A stretch of DNA of 64,000 nt from Eudorina sp. 2006-703-Eu-15. Taxonomy: Eukaryota > Chlorophyta > Chlorophyceae > Chlamydomonadales > Volvocaceae. Below, piece by piece: positions 1 through 11,815 of this stretch; position 1 is the stretch's first letter; every line of letters begins with the position of its first letter. The position numbers and the translations under genes are program-made. The notes beneath the pieces are model-generated. The model saw only the letters and a list, made by a program, of their open reading frames with translations, ran no database searches and was not told the origin of the DNA. The stretch lies in contig BDSI01000030.1 in assembly GCA_003117195.1 (NCBI GenBank), positions 611,211 through 675,210 of the forward strand, written 5' to 3'.

Positions 1-147
1 CGTTGAATGATTTCCGGGCGGTGGTGGTGGTTGCTGGCTTGTACCCGGTTTTTCCGTTAACGGAAAAGAGGGTTCTAGCCCAGGGGACCGTTGGGCCTTA
101 TGTGGTGCCCGTATGTGGGCCCCTGTACATTGTACAGGCGGTACGCG

Positions 148-580
148 GTTGTGAGAGACATCAAGGCAGGGACCCCGTGCGCCAAGTTCCGTGTGCGCAA
201 GGATACAGAATGTGGATTTGCATTGGCAAGACAAGTTGCGGTGCGCGTTCGCGTTCATTTGCGTCGGAGCACATGGATGACTGAGCGAGGGACGTTGAGG
301 AAATGGAGGGGCAGCGACGGCTTTGGGCATCACCACGATAAAACGAATGAATTCCTTTTGGCTGAAAGAGTTGGGTGCGCTTCTGGCATTTGTTTGGGTT
401 CCAGCGTATTGGTTCCAGTAAGGTACCGTAACCGAGGGACATGGAGGAAATCAAGGCCCTTCGCCAGATTCGCTTAGCGCCACGATAGAGCGTAAACATG
501 TGCATTGAATTGACAGGTTTGCGAGCGCGTTGACGTTTGTTTGGGCCGAAGCGCATTGATTTGATGACTGTTCGCAATTG
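148..580. repeat. Degenerate tandem repeat, about 130-150 bp period
   Basis: Three consecutive blocks show the same order of landmarks: a GAGGGACnTnGAGGAAAT-like start, then a (C/T)ATTTG-(T/C)G-GGnnCnnAGCnCATTGGAT-like end. The end motif lies at about 259-281, 390-414 and 537-560, giving spacings of about 131 and 147 bases. The copies are strongly diverged, so the exact unit is uncertain. Confidence 0.4.
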
Positions 581-1047
581 GGGAACCAGAAGCGCGCTAT
601 TTTAACTGCTATGAAGTCATATCTACTATATGTTACGACGTTTGGACATACGGTAACTGCTAAGAGGTAGGATGGCACCTGGTGGCAAACCTGTAGTTCA
701 GAAGCAAGACAAGAATCAACAGGCAGAAGCTGGGCAATACAGCCCTGAGGTTATGCACGGGTTGGACCAGGTGCAGTGTTAGGGCTCGTGGGGCCCTTGG
801 ATGGCGGATGGACGGGTCGGGTGCGTCGGCCACGGGCTGGGTCCACATGGATTGCAGATGGGGTCACGCGAGGGGGAAGTATGGGATGCTTGAGCTTGGC
901 AACACGGTGAGACACTGATTTATAATGTTCCAGCCAAGGCGAGGTGGGCCCCAAGCAGGGATAGGGTCACGGGCTGGGTCCCCAACTGGTGGGGATCAAC
1001 AGGCAGAAGCTGGGCATGCCAGAAGCAGGGTAGCACTTAGGGAGGGG

Positions 1048-1215
1048 GGCATGGGTTGGGTGTACCCCGAGAAGGCTGGGATGCAGATGGGATTAGGTCA
1101 GGATGGGCTTGGCCCGACTGGATGGATAGGGATGGATGTCGAACCAGGGGCCGATGGGGCCTGGGATGGCCCCTGCATTGCCTCTGCAAATGGGCAACTC
1201 CCACATGCGCCCCGC
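1048..1215 (+). repeat. Diverged direct repeat, copy 1 (partner 2346-2500)
   Basis: This stretch and 2346-2500 share several long runs in the same order, including CCCCGAGAAGG, GGGCTTGGCCCGA and GGCCCCTGCATTGCCTC, with different sequence between them. It is probably an old dispersed repeat or part of a long-period satellite rather than a gene. Confidence 0.6.
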
Positions 1216-2345
1216 GGCGGTGGCCCGGTGTGGCTGCGGGACGTTTCCCGCGGCGGGTGGTGGGGAAGCCACCACGCGGCAGCGTCACTTCTGGGCCTGC
1301 CGTGTGGCCCTGGCCGTGATGGGAGTTACAGCTGGGGGCCCGGGTGAGCCGGGCGCAGCTCTGGGGGCCCGGGTTAGCCGCCGCCCCGCGGAGGGCAGCT
1401 TCCCGTGTGGGGCCGATCTTGGCGCCGGGTCCTCCCAGTTGGGGGTCCCCATGCGTGGCTAGCGTGGCTGGGGCTCCGTGGGCTCCTTCCATCCAGTGTT
1501 GCGGGTGGCCGGGGGGACCCTGCAGCGTGCAGGGCCGGCCCCCGAGGACTGACGGTCGATGGGTTTTCTTACGCCCCGCTCGCTTTTTGCGGCGATGTAG
1601 TGCGAGAATGCCTCGCTGCTTTGTCGGTGGGGTGCCACAGCTCGTGGGGGTTTCCCCTGTGAGGCACCGATGACGGATCCCTTTCACGGGGACAGCGCAT
1701 TTTCGGCTGCGGAGACCTTCCTCTTACGGAACCTGACCGTTATTGGAGATGCAAAATTCGGACGTCCAATGAAAACTGATTGATCAGTGCAAATGAGGAA
1801 TGAATAAGGTAAGGAAGAGGCCTAGATGTCAAGGACGAGATGAGTGACTGTGAATGCCGACCCCATAAGGGATCAGACGACGTCAGTGTTGTCCTTGGTA
1901 TTGTCGATCGGGGTCATGTGAGGCGGGGATCGAGGTCCCGGGGCGGACTGTGCTGGTACCTTCACATGGATTGAGATGCTGTCGGGGGTTTATCAGGTGC
2001 AGATGGTGTTTCAGGGCAGAGGGGTCAGGAACGCGCTCGCGTGGGATCAGGCATGGGTGACGCTTGCCCCTAGAATTGGTGAGGTGCAGATGAAATTGGG
2101 CCCGGGTGGGGATGCGGTCGCTGGGGCATTCCAGCAGGTACAGATAGCACTTCGGCAGGGGTCCGGTTGGGTGCCAATGGGGGCTACTCCTGCACTTTGA
2201 AGGTTACAGACGGGGTCGGGCCCGGGTGCGTACGGTAAGCCTTTGCGACGTACATTGCCTCAAAGCATGGATGGGATGCAGTTGGGGGTTTTCCAGGTAT
2301 AGGTGGATTACTGGGAGGGGTCCGGGATGCGTGGGTTTGGACATG

Positions 2346-2500
2346 GGTGGGTTGTACATGCCCCGAGAAGGTCCGAAATGCAGATGGTATCAGGCAAAGT
2401 CGGGCTTGGCCCGAGAGGTCCAACGAAACAGGTGCAGATGGGGCCTGGAATGGCCCCTGCATTGCCTCCACGTACGAATGTTGGCATATGCCGCTAAGAC
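2346..2500 (+). repeat. Diverged direct repeat, copy 2 (partner 1048-1215)
   Basis: Second copy of the element at 1048-1215, in the same orientation. The shared core is GGGCCTGG(A/G)ATGGCCCCTGC, preceded in both by GATGG. The sequence after the core has diverged. Confidence 0.6.
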
Positions 2501-3710
2501 GGTGGAGGCGGGGCGGAGGTGGCACCGGCGGCGGCGGTCGTGGTGGGCAGTGCGCCGGTCAAAGTAGGAGGACTGCGGCAATGCGCGGATGAGAGTGTGG
2601 TTCTTAGCATTGCCGGAGTCATGCGTCAGTGGGGTCGGGCCACGGACCGACTGGACCTTTCTGTTTCGTGCAGTCAACATGCTACCATGTGGACGTCGTC
2701 TACATCGATACACCCTGCTTCGCCGAAATGTATGCAGCATTCATGAGGACCCGTGCTCTCTTTCATTCAAGTGATGCAATCGGCCCCCTACGCCCTTCTT
2801 CACATCCTTTCGTCAAACCTACACAAAACAAAAAGCGGGATCGCCGCAGGCCCTTCTCGTCTCTTATGGGAAGCGTGTGTGGGTAAATCCCCTCGTGTTC
2901 TGGAGCATGCTGTTCCCAAAGCTGCACCACTTTGCAGTACGTAACTGACGTAACCCTGATTATAACCACAATTATAACCGGGACAGCAACCCGCCCAAGC
3001 TGCACCCTAAGCTATCAGATGGACGTGTGGGCCTCAGCATTTCACCAGTTCATATCGTGAACAGGATGACCTTCATTGATCTCAGACTGTCCATCTAAAG
3101 GACGACAAATGCCATGGTCAAATAGAAAAATAAAGGAAAATAGTAAAATTATTCTAAATTTTATGGAATGTTTGGCTGTCTCCCTTGCGAGACAGGTCGC
3201 GAGAGGGTCGAGACGGACAGGCGGTCGAGAACGTCGTCCTAACACAACCGGAAGTGATTCCGTAAACATGTTGTTTGGAGATACTTAATTGAAATATTTA
3301 AGTTATATATTGACATAACTCTTTTTGCGAGTCGGTTTTTGTGCTCAAATTGTGCATGTCAAAGTCAGACAGCCTGCGTTTCATGAATAAATGAGACCTT
3401 GGAGACTTCGTTTAAGTGTTAGATGGAGTAAAAATAAATTCTTTCGTTGATTTTGTATAACTTCAACGTGCTGACCGGTTGCGTGCACTCGTACTGAACT
3501 GGACCTGGACGGCGCTTTAGGTAAGTGCGACGATGTGGCGTACTTCGCCGCGTCACTTGGGCCGTTATATACAAGTGCGTACTTAACTGCGAGCTTAATA
3601 AAAGTTTTTCTGTTGGGCATCTTGTGTTGCAACGGAAAAGTCAAGGGCGCAGCAGGCAGGAGCAGGCCAAATTGAGCGTAACTGTCCGGCGAGTACGCTT
3701 GGAAGGCAAG

Positions 3711-5436
3711 ATGACTGCAAGGACGTCGATCGCAGGGCTGGTCTTCATCGTCCTCACTATAAGCGCAGGTGAACCAGAGAAACGTCGGGACAGGCCCAGG
3801 ACATACCTTACCAGTGCTTGCCTTCGCCTGAGCACACGCGACACGCATAGCTTTGAAGACTTGATGGCATACGCGTAGCACCGCGCCAGTCGTAGCTGAA
3901 AAGATGCGCGTGCTTTTGTGAAACCGTACGGTGAGGCGGGCGATGAATGAATGAATGATGAACGGATGAATGCCATTGCGGACATCAACAGGCATCGTCG
4001 GCTCGCACATGGTTAGATTTCAACGGGCTGTGGTAGTGCACGCCAGCACACCCCACCTCTTGTGCTGTGGCCATCGGTTGCGGTCCAGCAGTTGTTCAGA
4101 GTGCCACGGCACCAAGCCGTCAAGCTCGCCGAAAGTTCGTCCGCAACTCGTCCGCAACTTTGCCATCCCTGCCCTTTTCACCTCGGCGCCTGACGGCCCT
4201 GCAGGTTTCGCCGCGAGCCAGCCCCTCGCGCGCCGGGTCCTGCGCAAGGGCGGCGATGACGGCTCCGAGGACGAGGACAGGAGCCCCAGCCCTGACCGCC
4301 GCGGCGGCGGCGGCAAATCGCCAGATGTCAGCCCCTCCCCCAGGTCCAGCGACGACGGCTTCGTCAGCCCGGCCCCATCCCGGGTCTCAGACGACGATTC
4401 GTCCAAGCCTTGCTATTACGCAGTCTGCCAACCGAAGCCCAGCTCCGTCCCATTAGGGGGCATCCCCAGCCCGGATGACCACTCCAAGGGATCTCCGCGG
4501 CCCAGTGATGACTTCAGGGGAGCCCCCAGCCCAGATGACCACTCCAAGGAATCTCCGCGGCCCAGCGATGACTTCAGGGGAGCCCCCAGCCCAGATGACC
4601 ACTCCAAGGGATCTCCGCGGCCCAGCGATGACTTCAGGGGAGCCCCCAGCCCAGATGACCACTCCAAGGAATCTCCGCGGCCCAGCGATGACTTCAGGGG
4701 AGGCCCCAGCCCAGATGACCACTCCAAGGGATCTCCGCGGCCCAGTGATGACTCCAGGGGAGCTCCCAGCCCAGATGACCACTCCAAGGAATCTCCGCGG
4801 CCCAGTGATGACTCCAGGGGAGCTCCCAGCCCAGATGACCACTCCAAGGAATCTCCGCGGCCCAGTGATGACTCCAGGGGAGCTCCCAGCCCAGATGACC
4901 ACTCCAAGGAATCTCCGCGGCCCAGTGATGACTCCAGGGGAGCCCCCAGCCCAGATGACCACTCCAAGGAATCTCCGCGGCCCAGTGATGACTCCAGGGG
5001 AGCTCCCAGCCCAGATGACCACTCCAAGGGATCTCCACGACCCAGTGATGACTCCAGGGGAACCCCCAGCCCAGATGACCACTCGAAGGGATCTCCGCGG
5101 CCCAGTGATGACTTCAGGGGAGCCCCCAGCCCAGATGACCACTCCAAGGGATCTCCGCGGCCCAGTGATGACTTGAGTGGCAACGGTTCCCAGCCCCTGT
5201 CTGGCGCAACTTTCCCCACCCCCACCAGCACCCCCGCCCCCACCCCCAGCCCAAGCCCAACCCCCATCCCCAGCTCAAGCCCAACCTCCACCCCCAGCCC
5301 CAGCCCCAGCGGACGTAGCCCAAGCCCGGATGACAGTCATCAAAGGAGTCCGAGCCCGCCCCGGCAGCGCAGCCCGCCCCGGCAGCGCAGTCCAACCCGG
5401 CAGCGCAGCCCCCCCAAGCCGCGCAGGAATCTCTGA
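3711..5436 (+). CDS. Secreted Ser/Pro-rich protein with twelve 20-residue repeats
   Basis: I read two exons: 3711-3768 and 4205-5436. Exon 1 encodes a hydrophobic secretion signal (MTARTSIAGLVFIVLTISAG). A GTGAAC donor and a pyrimidine-rich CCTGCAG acceptor join it in frame to FAASQPLARRVLRKGGDD. The mature protein has an acidic Ser/Asp-rich segment, then twelve near-perfect 20-residue repeats (core SPDDHSK-SPRPSDD), then a Thr/Ser-Pro stretch like volvocine hydroxyproline-rich wall glycoproteins, and a basic RQRSPPRQRSP-type end. This gives about 429 residues. A single-exon reading from an ATG at 3970 is also open but lacks a signal peptide. Secretion to the cell wall or matrix is inferred from the signal peptide and the Ser-Pro composition; no enzymatic domain is visible. 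Confidence 0.65.
4463..5175 (+). repeat. 60-bp coding tandem repeat, 12 copies
   Basis: The unit is exactly 60 bp, so each copy adds 20 residues in the same frame. Copies differ at few positions: Gly/Glu after DDHSK (order G E G E G E E E E G G G), Phe/Ser before Arg-Gly (Phe in copies 1-4, Ser in 5-10, Phe in 11), and Ala/Gly/Thr before Pro. Neighbouring copies share variants, as expected from unequal exchange. Because the unit is a multiple of three with few stop triplets, most other frames on both strands are also open; these are shadows. Confidence 0.97.
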
Positions 5437-8400
5437 TATCCGCGCGCCCTCCGCTACCAGGCCATCTGCCAGCGGTGATGTCAGTCTTAACCTGTAGGGT
5501 CCGATGGGTGTGAAGCAATGCGGTGCATGAAGGGCCGGGTAGCCCTATTGCCGCAACAACATCCCGCATGGAGCGTGCAGGTTGGGGCCATGTACCGTGT
5601 GCAGGAGTGGCCCTTTCACGGGGCAACGTCCGGGGGGGGGGTACGTTGGGTGCCATTATGTTGCAATCCCACGACCTACGTTCGTTTGGTGTACAGGTGG
5701 CGCCGCCCGGCAGCGACACGACGGCGGGCGGCGCTGTGTAGGCTTACTCCACTTGTGTACGGCGGGCGGCTGTGGGTTTGATGCACGCTGTTCCCGCACT
5801 CACTGCATCCGGACCATGCGAATTGCGAATCTCTCACGTGCCACATCATATATAGCCTTCCGAACACGTTTGTCCCTTATGTAGGACAATGTCGTCAGCA
5901 GCGTCAACGTACTGCGTGAGCATGATGAGCAGCAGACGCTTATATCAGGCGTAGTCCCAAGCCTTGTCCCAAGCAATTGTGCGTACCTGAGCCCGTACAG
6001 CAGAGCGAAGTAAACGGATGGAGAGGGGACGATCTGGAGGGATCTTTCGTGTTTTAGTTTAATTTCTGGGGTGGCCGGGCAGGTCATCAAGCGGCAGGGG
6101 AGCCGCGGAACGCAAGACCAGTCGAACCTCGAACATGTTAGAGCCGTGTACATAGCATTAGCTCTAAGGGAGTTACAGTGGATCCTGCGGGTCAACCGTG
6201 ACAGCCGTAGTCGTGGTCTTACCGCGTGTGCATGTGGTCCGGCGCCGTTGCATTGCCCCTCCTGTATGTCTGTATGCGCCCGCGGTGGTCTCCAATGTGT
6301 AGCAGTATGTATGGGCGCGCCGTGTACGTAAGCGTATGCGATGGAGCTGCCACAGCAGCTTTGCCCGCGTTGCTAAGGTCTTGGAATCTGATTCGGGATA
6401 GGTAACGCTGTGAAGTACATTCCTGTACTACTTCGTACTTCTGTCCGGACGCGGACCGAAATGGTTTCCGTTTTGCAGGGGTTGCCCGCTGTTGTGTTGT
6501 TGAAATTACTTGGTCAGCGAGAAGTCGCGGCGTTTGCCTCGCAGGCTAGCTAGGTAAAAGCGCACGGCGTGCGCGCGTGGCGCGCGTGCCGTCGACCCTC
6601 GCGCACGCTTTCCATGCTGCAGGCCTTTCGTGCGCATATATAGTTTGTCAGTATATATGTGTGGTGCGTCGCATCATACGAGGTTTGCTATTTGTGTTGC
6701 GCTTCGTGTGACAGACATAAAGAAGGGGCGCGGAGGACATGTAGGTCGACGACCCGTTGCTGCGTGATCGACCGTCATTCGACGGACGGACGGACGGACG
6801 GACGGACGGACGGACGGACGGACGGACGGACGGACGGACGGACGGAGAGTGGGAGGCGTAGTCGACGACAGCGCACTGCGGTTGCATAGTAAGCGTGCAG
6901 TGCTGACGGGAGTCGGAGAGGACCACAAGGACAGTCCATGATGAGGGGTGGAGGTTAGCAGTTACCGTTAGTAGTTGTTGTCCGAAGAGGTTGGTGCCAG
7001 CGTCACTGGTGCACGGCCGAAATAAATAAATCCGTTTGCCTGGCCTGCCAGTGAGAATGACAACATCGGTTCTTTTGCGTGGCAGACGTTTGGGCGTGTG
7101 CCATACACCGATGACGACGAGTGGAGGACGAACGAACTTGGGTGCGGTACCACCGCCAACCCGTACGGGTGCTGTACCACTGCCCATATCCGCAATCCCA
7201 TGCACGTTACCCTAATGTCGCTTACCCCCACATACCCGCGACTGGATTCAGCTTTCAGCACCGATCATTACCGTACGTGCCGTACTCGATCGACATGCCG
7301 CCATCTGTCCCGCTGCACCCTCCCACCGCGACCCTTCGGGTGAGTCAACCCGGCTCACCGATTAAACTCCCAAAAGGTTCGCTACAAGCAAAGACAGGGT
7401 GGAACCCATTCCAGCGGCCAGGGGTTTTAGACGGGTGCAACGGGATTCTGCCACCATCCCTCGCTGGTTACGCAGGACCGCACCCGGCTTCACTAGGGGC
7501 CGGCCTTGCACGACAGTTTCGGCCGATCCAGAAGTCCCGTGAATGGATTCCGGTTTCCGGATCCAAACATCACGCACGACATGGATCCAAGCCACAGGCG
7601 GTTGGATACCTGCAGTTGGGGGTACAAACCGGTACAAACGCTACCTGCAAATCCCCTCCCCACACCAGTAGAAATCATACCTGACGAACCACCAGAAGAC
7701 GTACAGATAGAGATGCTTCGTCCGCCCATGCATCGGACCATACCTGTTTACAGTGCCACGACGGCCACTGCAACGGCATACCCTTCGAATCCCGCTGAAG
7801 GTCGCCTCATTCGGCTCATTCCCCCCTACGGTGCTGCACTTTGAAAGTGCCACGCTTGTGAAGTACAGCACCCAGGTTTTCTGTTCGGCACCTTGAAGCG
7901 GATGTCCCGATCCCCCAGCATCGTCTGCGTCCGTGGCGCTTTGATCGATGAACCCACCATCACATGTATGCCAAATAGTGCATTTGAAGCCTTTCAGTGG
8001 GGTTGCACGACGCACCTCTGTTGTTACACCGCGCTGAGCCGTTCCCGTTTCTCATATCTCTTTCGCCTTTTACTAAAGAGATCAGCGAGTACGGCTCATT
8101 TGAGGCGCATATCTACCTTTTTTGGAAGGCTTTTGCCTTACCCAATTAAAATAAGCAAGCAAAATAGTATGCAATAAAATCATGAACAAAGAATGGAGAT
8201 ACCGGCTGCATTACCCCACGCGGACACAAATTCCGGCCGAGGTTGCAAATACCACTAGAACTAATGTCTGGATAGATGCATCGCTATTACGTCATTATCG
8301 ATACTCGAGCCCGTCCGCCCAGAAGTAAACGCACTTCACGCACAAGATGGGTGGTTGTTGACGCGCCGGTCCAAAACTCCCCTCGCCCCCTCCACCTCGT

Positions 8401-8621
8401 GAGGACATGACAGCAACGTACCCAGCGCGGTCTGAGTCATGCATTGTCGTACATACATCCATGCCCACCACACAGTACACATCTCCACGGCCCCGTCCGT
8501 TTCCGTTCCATTCCCGGTATGGACGACTGCCGTACTGTAGCCCTTGCACCACGGCGAGGGGCGAGCCCCAAACCCTACCCGCTGAACCCTCTGTAAATAC
8601 TGAAGCTGCAGCGGAGCGCAG
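5437..8621. other. Gene-free stretch
   Basis: No convincing gene seen. The longest open frame (7121-7684, +) has no recognisable domain and lies in sequence rich in GGTAC/GTACGG words like those around 10.6-11.4 kb and 1.9-2.2 kb, so it looks repeat-derived. A four-base microsatellite lies at 6781-6845. AT-rich pockets occur near 6636-6660 and 8040-8170. Confidence 0.55.
6781..6845. repeat. (GACG)n microsatellite, about 16 copies
   Basis: An uninterrupted four-base repeat of 65 nt. It creates spurious Asp-Gly-Arg-Thr and Arg-Pro-Ser-Val repeats in overlapping frames, which are not genes. Confidence 0.98.
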
Positions 8622-10200
8622 CTAGGGCGCCGACCGCTCGATGAAGGCCCGAAGTGCCTTCGCTGTGCCGCCCTCGCATTCCGCCGCCGCCCTCTTGGCC
8701 GCCTCCCAGTCCACTTCGCATCCCTCCTCCAGCAACCAGGCCAGCAGCTCCACCCGGCAGCCGTACTCCACGGCAAATCCCTGCAGCCGCTGTTCCCTGG
8801 GGCCTCACGCCATACCCAGCCGCCGCAGGCACTGCAGCACCGCCATGTCCTGGTTGGTGATGGCGGCCTCGTAGCAGGCGCTCGTTATCTGCACCGGGAG
8901 GTTCCGGCATCGAACCGGGATCACCGTGCGGGACTAGGTTAAATTCGGATAGAGGCGGTTAGAGTCAGATTAGAGGCTGAAAGTGGAAGGGAGAGTCGCT
9001 GAGCAGATACCTAGTTTGTGCGACTCACGTAAGCCAGCAGAACTGCACCTGAATGGATGCAACGGCTGCCACCGATGACCCACGGGGTCCACTGTAATAA
9101 CGTAATTCATTCATATTCCTGCATGCGGACATTTGATCCGGATTCGGCCCGGGATAAATACTGGGTTTACCCTAGATCCGGATCTGGTATAAATTAGATC
9201 CGGATCTGGTGCAACACTCGCTCGCTGGCCCACGGGCCACGTAGACGTTCCACGGGACGGTCCGCGGGTCAGCAACGCTGTCAACGTCGCCGAAAGCGCC
9301 CGCCAGGTCATCTCATCAGAGTGGGCCCGACCGCCACATCACATAACGAAGGGGAGTCGTGCTGTCAACGTGAACTTCATCTCATGCCTCATATGCCGTA
9401 TCACGGGCCCCGCCTCACTCCACTCACCGGCAGCGGGCAGCCCTCCTCCACCATCCACTCAAGCAGCGCGACGTTGCCGAACGTGCCGCCCCGGTGAAGG
9501 CTTGCTCATCCCACACGCAGCCGCGCGCTCGCAGCCACGTCATCAGCTCCAGGTTGCCCGTCTCCGCCGCAGTGCTAGCCAGATCCGCTCCCTCCAGGTC
9601 TTCCAGCGCCGCCCGCAGTGCTGCCGCTGCTGCCGCCCTGACCTCCGGCCCCGCCCCCGCCAGCCCCTCCAGCAGCTCATCCACGCGCCCCTCATCCGCC
9701 GGCGCGGCACCCCCCTCGCCGGCCTCCTCCGCCTCCCTCCCGCCGGTGGCCATCCACTGCAGCACCTGCATGCTGCCGGTGCGGACCGCGCCCTCCACGA
9801 TTGTCGGCCAGATGGGAACCCCCCGAGCCGCCAGCCGTGCTGCAACCGCCACCTGGGCGGGCGTCTTGAACGCGCGTACACGCCCCTGGTGATGGCCACG
9901 CCCCGTCATGACGGTCTGGGTGCCGATGCCTTGCAGCATCTCATCGCCCTCGACGGCCTGCTGCGGCTGCGGCCACCGCTCCAGGGCGAAGTCCGCGAGC
10001 TCAGGATCGGCGAGCTGCAGCGCATGCCCCAATATGCTCCGGAGGCCTGAACCACGCAACCCGTCCGGCAGCAGCTGCATGTACAGCCGGGCACGCACGA
10101 CGCGGTCGCTGGGCTGCAGCGCTGCCGGAAGCCTGAATGCCAAGACGCTGACAGCCAGGTCTCTCAAGGCGCAGCCCAGCGCCCGCAGCCACTCCACTTT
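8622..10200 (-). pseudogene. Ankyrin-repeat-like gene with a frameshift and a nonsense codon
   Basis: Reading the minus strand, exon 1 (about 10200-9428) encodes a Leu/Ala-rich helical protein with phrases typical of algal ankyrin-type repeats, such as LELMTWLRARGCVWD, VEWLRALGC and MQVLQWMATGG. Near 9478-9485 the frame slips by one base: before it the frame reads TGAAR, after it the other frame reads GNVALLEWMVEEGCPLP up to a clear GTGAGT donor at 9427. Exon 2 (8888-8622, acceptor GGTGCAG) continues in phase with ITSACYEAAITNQDMAVLQC but meets an in-frame TGA at 8807-8805, where Trp is expected (GMA-stop-GPREQR). It then reads on to a TAG at 8624-8622. No ATG opens exon 1; the frame is closed by a TAA at 10224-10222. 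Two independent lesions and a missing start argue for a decayed gene, though an assembly error in one is possible. Confidence 0.6.
9173..9210. repeat. Direct repeat of a palindromic 12-mer
   Basis: TAGATCCGGATCTGGT occurs twice, at 9173-9188 and 9195-9210, separated by ATAAAT. Its core AGATCCGGATCT is a perfect palindrome. A partial relative (GATCCGGAT) lies just upstream at 9135-9143. The site is intergenic or inside the intron of the ankyrin-like pseudogene; function unknown. Confidence 0.8.
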
Positions 10201-11814
10201 GGAAATTTTATCAAGCGCGGTTTATCACCGTTTTGAAAATGGGAATAGATTTGTGTTTCATAGCGCCTACGCCGTACCAGGACCGCATGCCTACGCCAGC
10301 GTTGCGGCCTACGGGCTACGGGCATCACAAAAGAACATTGTCGCTTACGTCTACCCCTTACCTGCTGTGTCCTTAAACCAGACCCTAGGTTTACGCTGTT
10401 TCAGCTCGGTCTGGGTTGGGTGGGCTTGGCGTTCTACCTTCATACCTGCGTTCCCTGCACCGAATGACTGGATACTGTGAGTGTATCTTTTTACGGACCC
10501 GCAAAATGTGCCGTACATCCCTCAGCGGTCTATCGCTGGCTGCTGCCAGTACGATCGATATCGCCAATATCGCATATTCGTACTAACCTGCTTCCGCACC
10601 TGCCGGTGGCTTAACCTAGCAACGCAGCTGGGAACCAGGCATGCTGCTGTTGTGTCTACGACCGCGCCACGTGTTTGTTGAATCCCGTCGCGGCGTTTCG
10701 CTGGTATCTCGACCAAACCTCCCCCCACGCCGCTGCCGCAACGTGCCTGTGATGACATGACGCAGCAGTTGATGAGCGGCTGGGAACATGTGCGCCGTGG
10801 GGTTTTGCCAGAGGGGCTTCCTTCTGATGGGCACTGGATGGGTTTAGCTGGCACCCCTTGGTCAATAGGTTGGTACAAGAACGATACCACATGCGGGCAC
10901 CTGCCATCACCGTGGCCTGCACCTCTCCTGGCACTCCATCTCTCCATGCCATACAGGTAGCGGCATTGCCGTACCGGGCGGCAAACTCCCTCCCCCGCCC
11001 TGCCCATGCATACTTCAGCCGAACACCTCAGCCACTGGGGTAGGATCCAGCCGGCATGTCGCGATAGGCAGCTAGAGTTGGGGACATGCGCCACAGGCGG
11101 TGGCATCCGGTCCGGCATCAGCGGCTGGGGGGGGGGGTGAGGTGTCGATAGGGCAGGGGCTGTAGGGCCTCATTACTCGCATAGCTGGCTCTGATACGGT
11201 AGGGCCTGTACTGGCCTGCTGCCTGGGGACCCCCATGCGTGATACCTGCCTGCCTACCCGGAACCTGGGTGTGGTAACGAAGGACACGCAAGCCGGCTGT
11301 GAGCCATAAACGAGCCCGAGTCTTACACAGTACACAGCTGTACGGTCTGTACGGCACCAGAGTGCGCACCGGAACATGCTCAGGGCCTGCCCTTTCCCAA
11401 GTCCTCACCCGCCGTCCTTCACCACTTGGTTTGCTCCCCGTATGATCAAGCGCCAGATATGATCAACGTGTCATCCATCGGCGGTACGTACGAGCCGTGA
11501 TCCGGAGGTGATCCGATATCCGGCAGAGCCCCTGCTGCGGTTGACGGTATGAAGGATGCAGCAGACAGGCGCATGCCGGTAGCGGCACCGCAGCCCATGC
11601 ACCGCACAACAAATAAACCTCCAGGGTAGGCAACCACCCACTGCGTGACCGCTGCGGTGATACAGGACAGCACAACTCAAACGCTCATCATCACTCGGCC
11701 TCATGCGGGGGTGGTCGTGTGCTCAATACGCGGCGACCCGCACCCGGCGGGTGAAGGCCGGCCTTAACTGTCACTGGCACCGACCCAAGGGTCGGCCGAT
11801 GTAACGAACAAGGT

Positions 11815-11815
<1 letters not shown>

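Larger units (their letters stand above)
1..3710. other. Gene-poor, repeat-rich region
   Basis: I see no convincing gene here. Open frames are short, overlap on both strands and show no recognisable domain. The first 2.5 kb is G-rich and built from degenerate repeated blocks (listed separately); phrases such as CAGGTGCAGATG and GCTTGGCCCGA recur. From about 2750 to 3700 the base composition becomes more AT-rich and includes short A/T runs near 3120-3310. The last few hundred bases are presumably the promoter of the secreted-protein gene that starts at 3711. Confidence 0.6.

Noticed and set aside
4463..5175. CRISPR-like array
   Set aside because: The units are directly adjacent with no unique spacers, are coding, and the DNA is eukaryotic with introns.
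4416..5291. Long minus-strand open frame across the 60-bp repeats, and two further open frames on each strand
   Set aside because: The 60-bp period is a multiple of three and the unit lacks stops in most frames, so openness is automatic. Only the plus frame is supported by a signal-peptide exon and Ser-Pro composition.
6674..6928. Repeat proteins (DGRT or RPSV) around 6780
   Set aside because: Translation artefact of the (GACG)n run.
7121..7684. 187-codon plus-strand open frame
   Set aside because: No domain, no start context and no splice partner. The sequence shares words with repeat-rich stretches elsewhere in the window.
10522..11118. 198-codon minus-strand open frame
   Set aside because: Cys/Arg-rich with no family resemblance, within GTACGG-rich repeat-like sequence.
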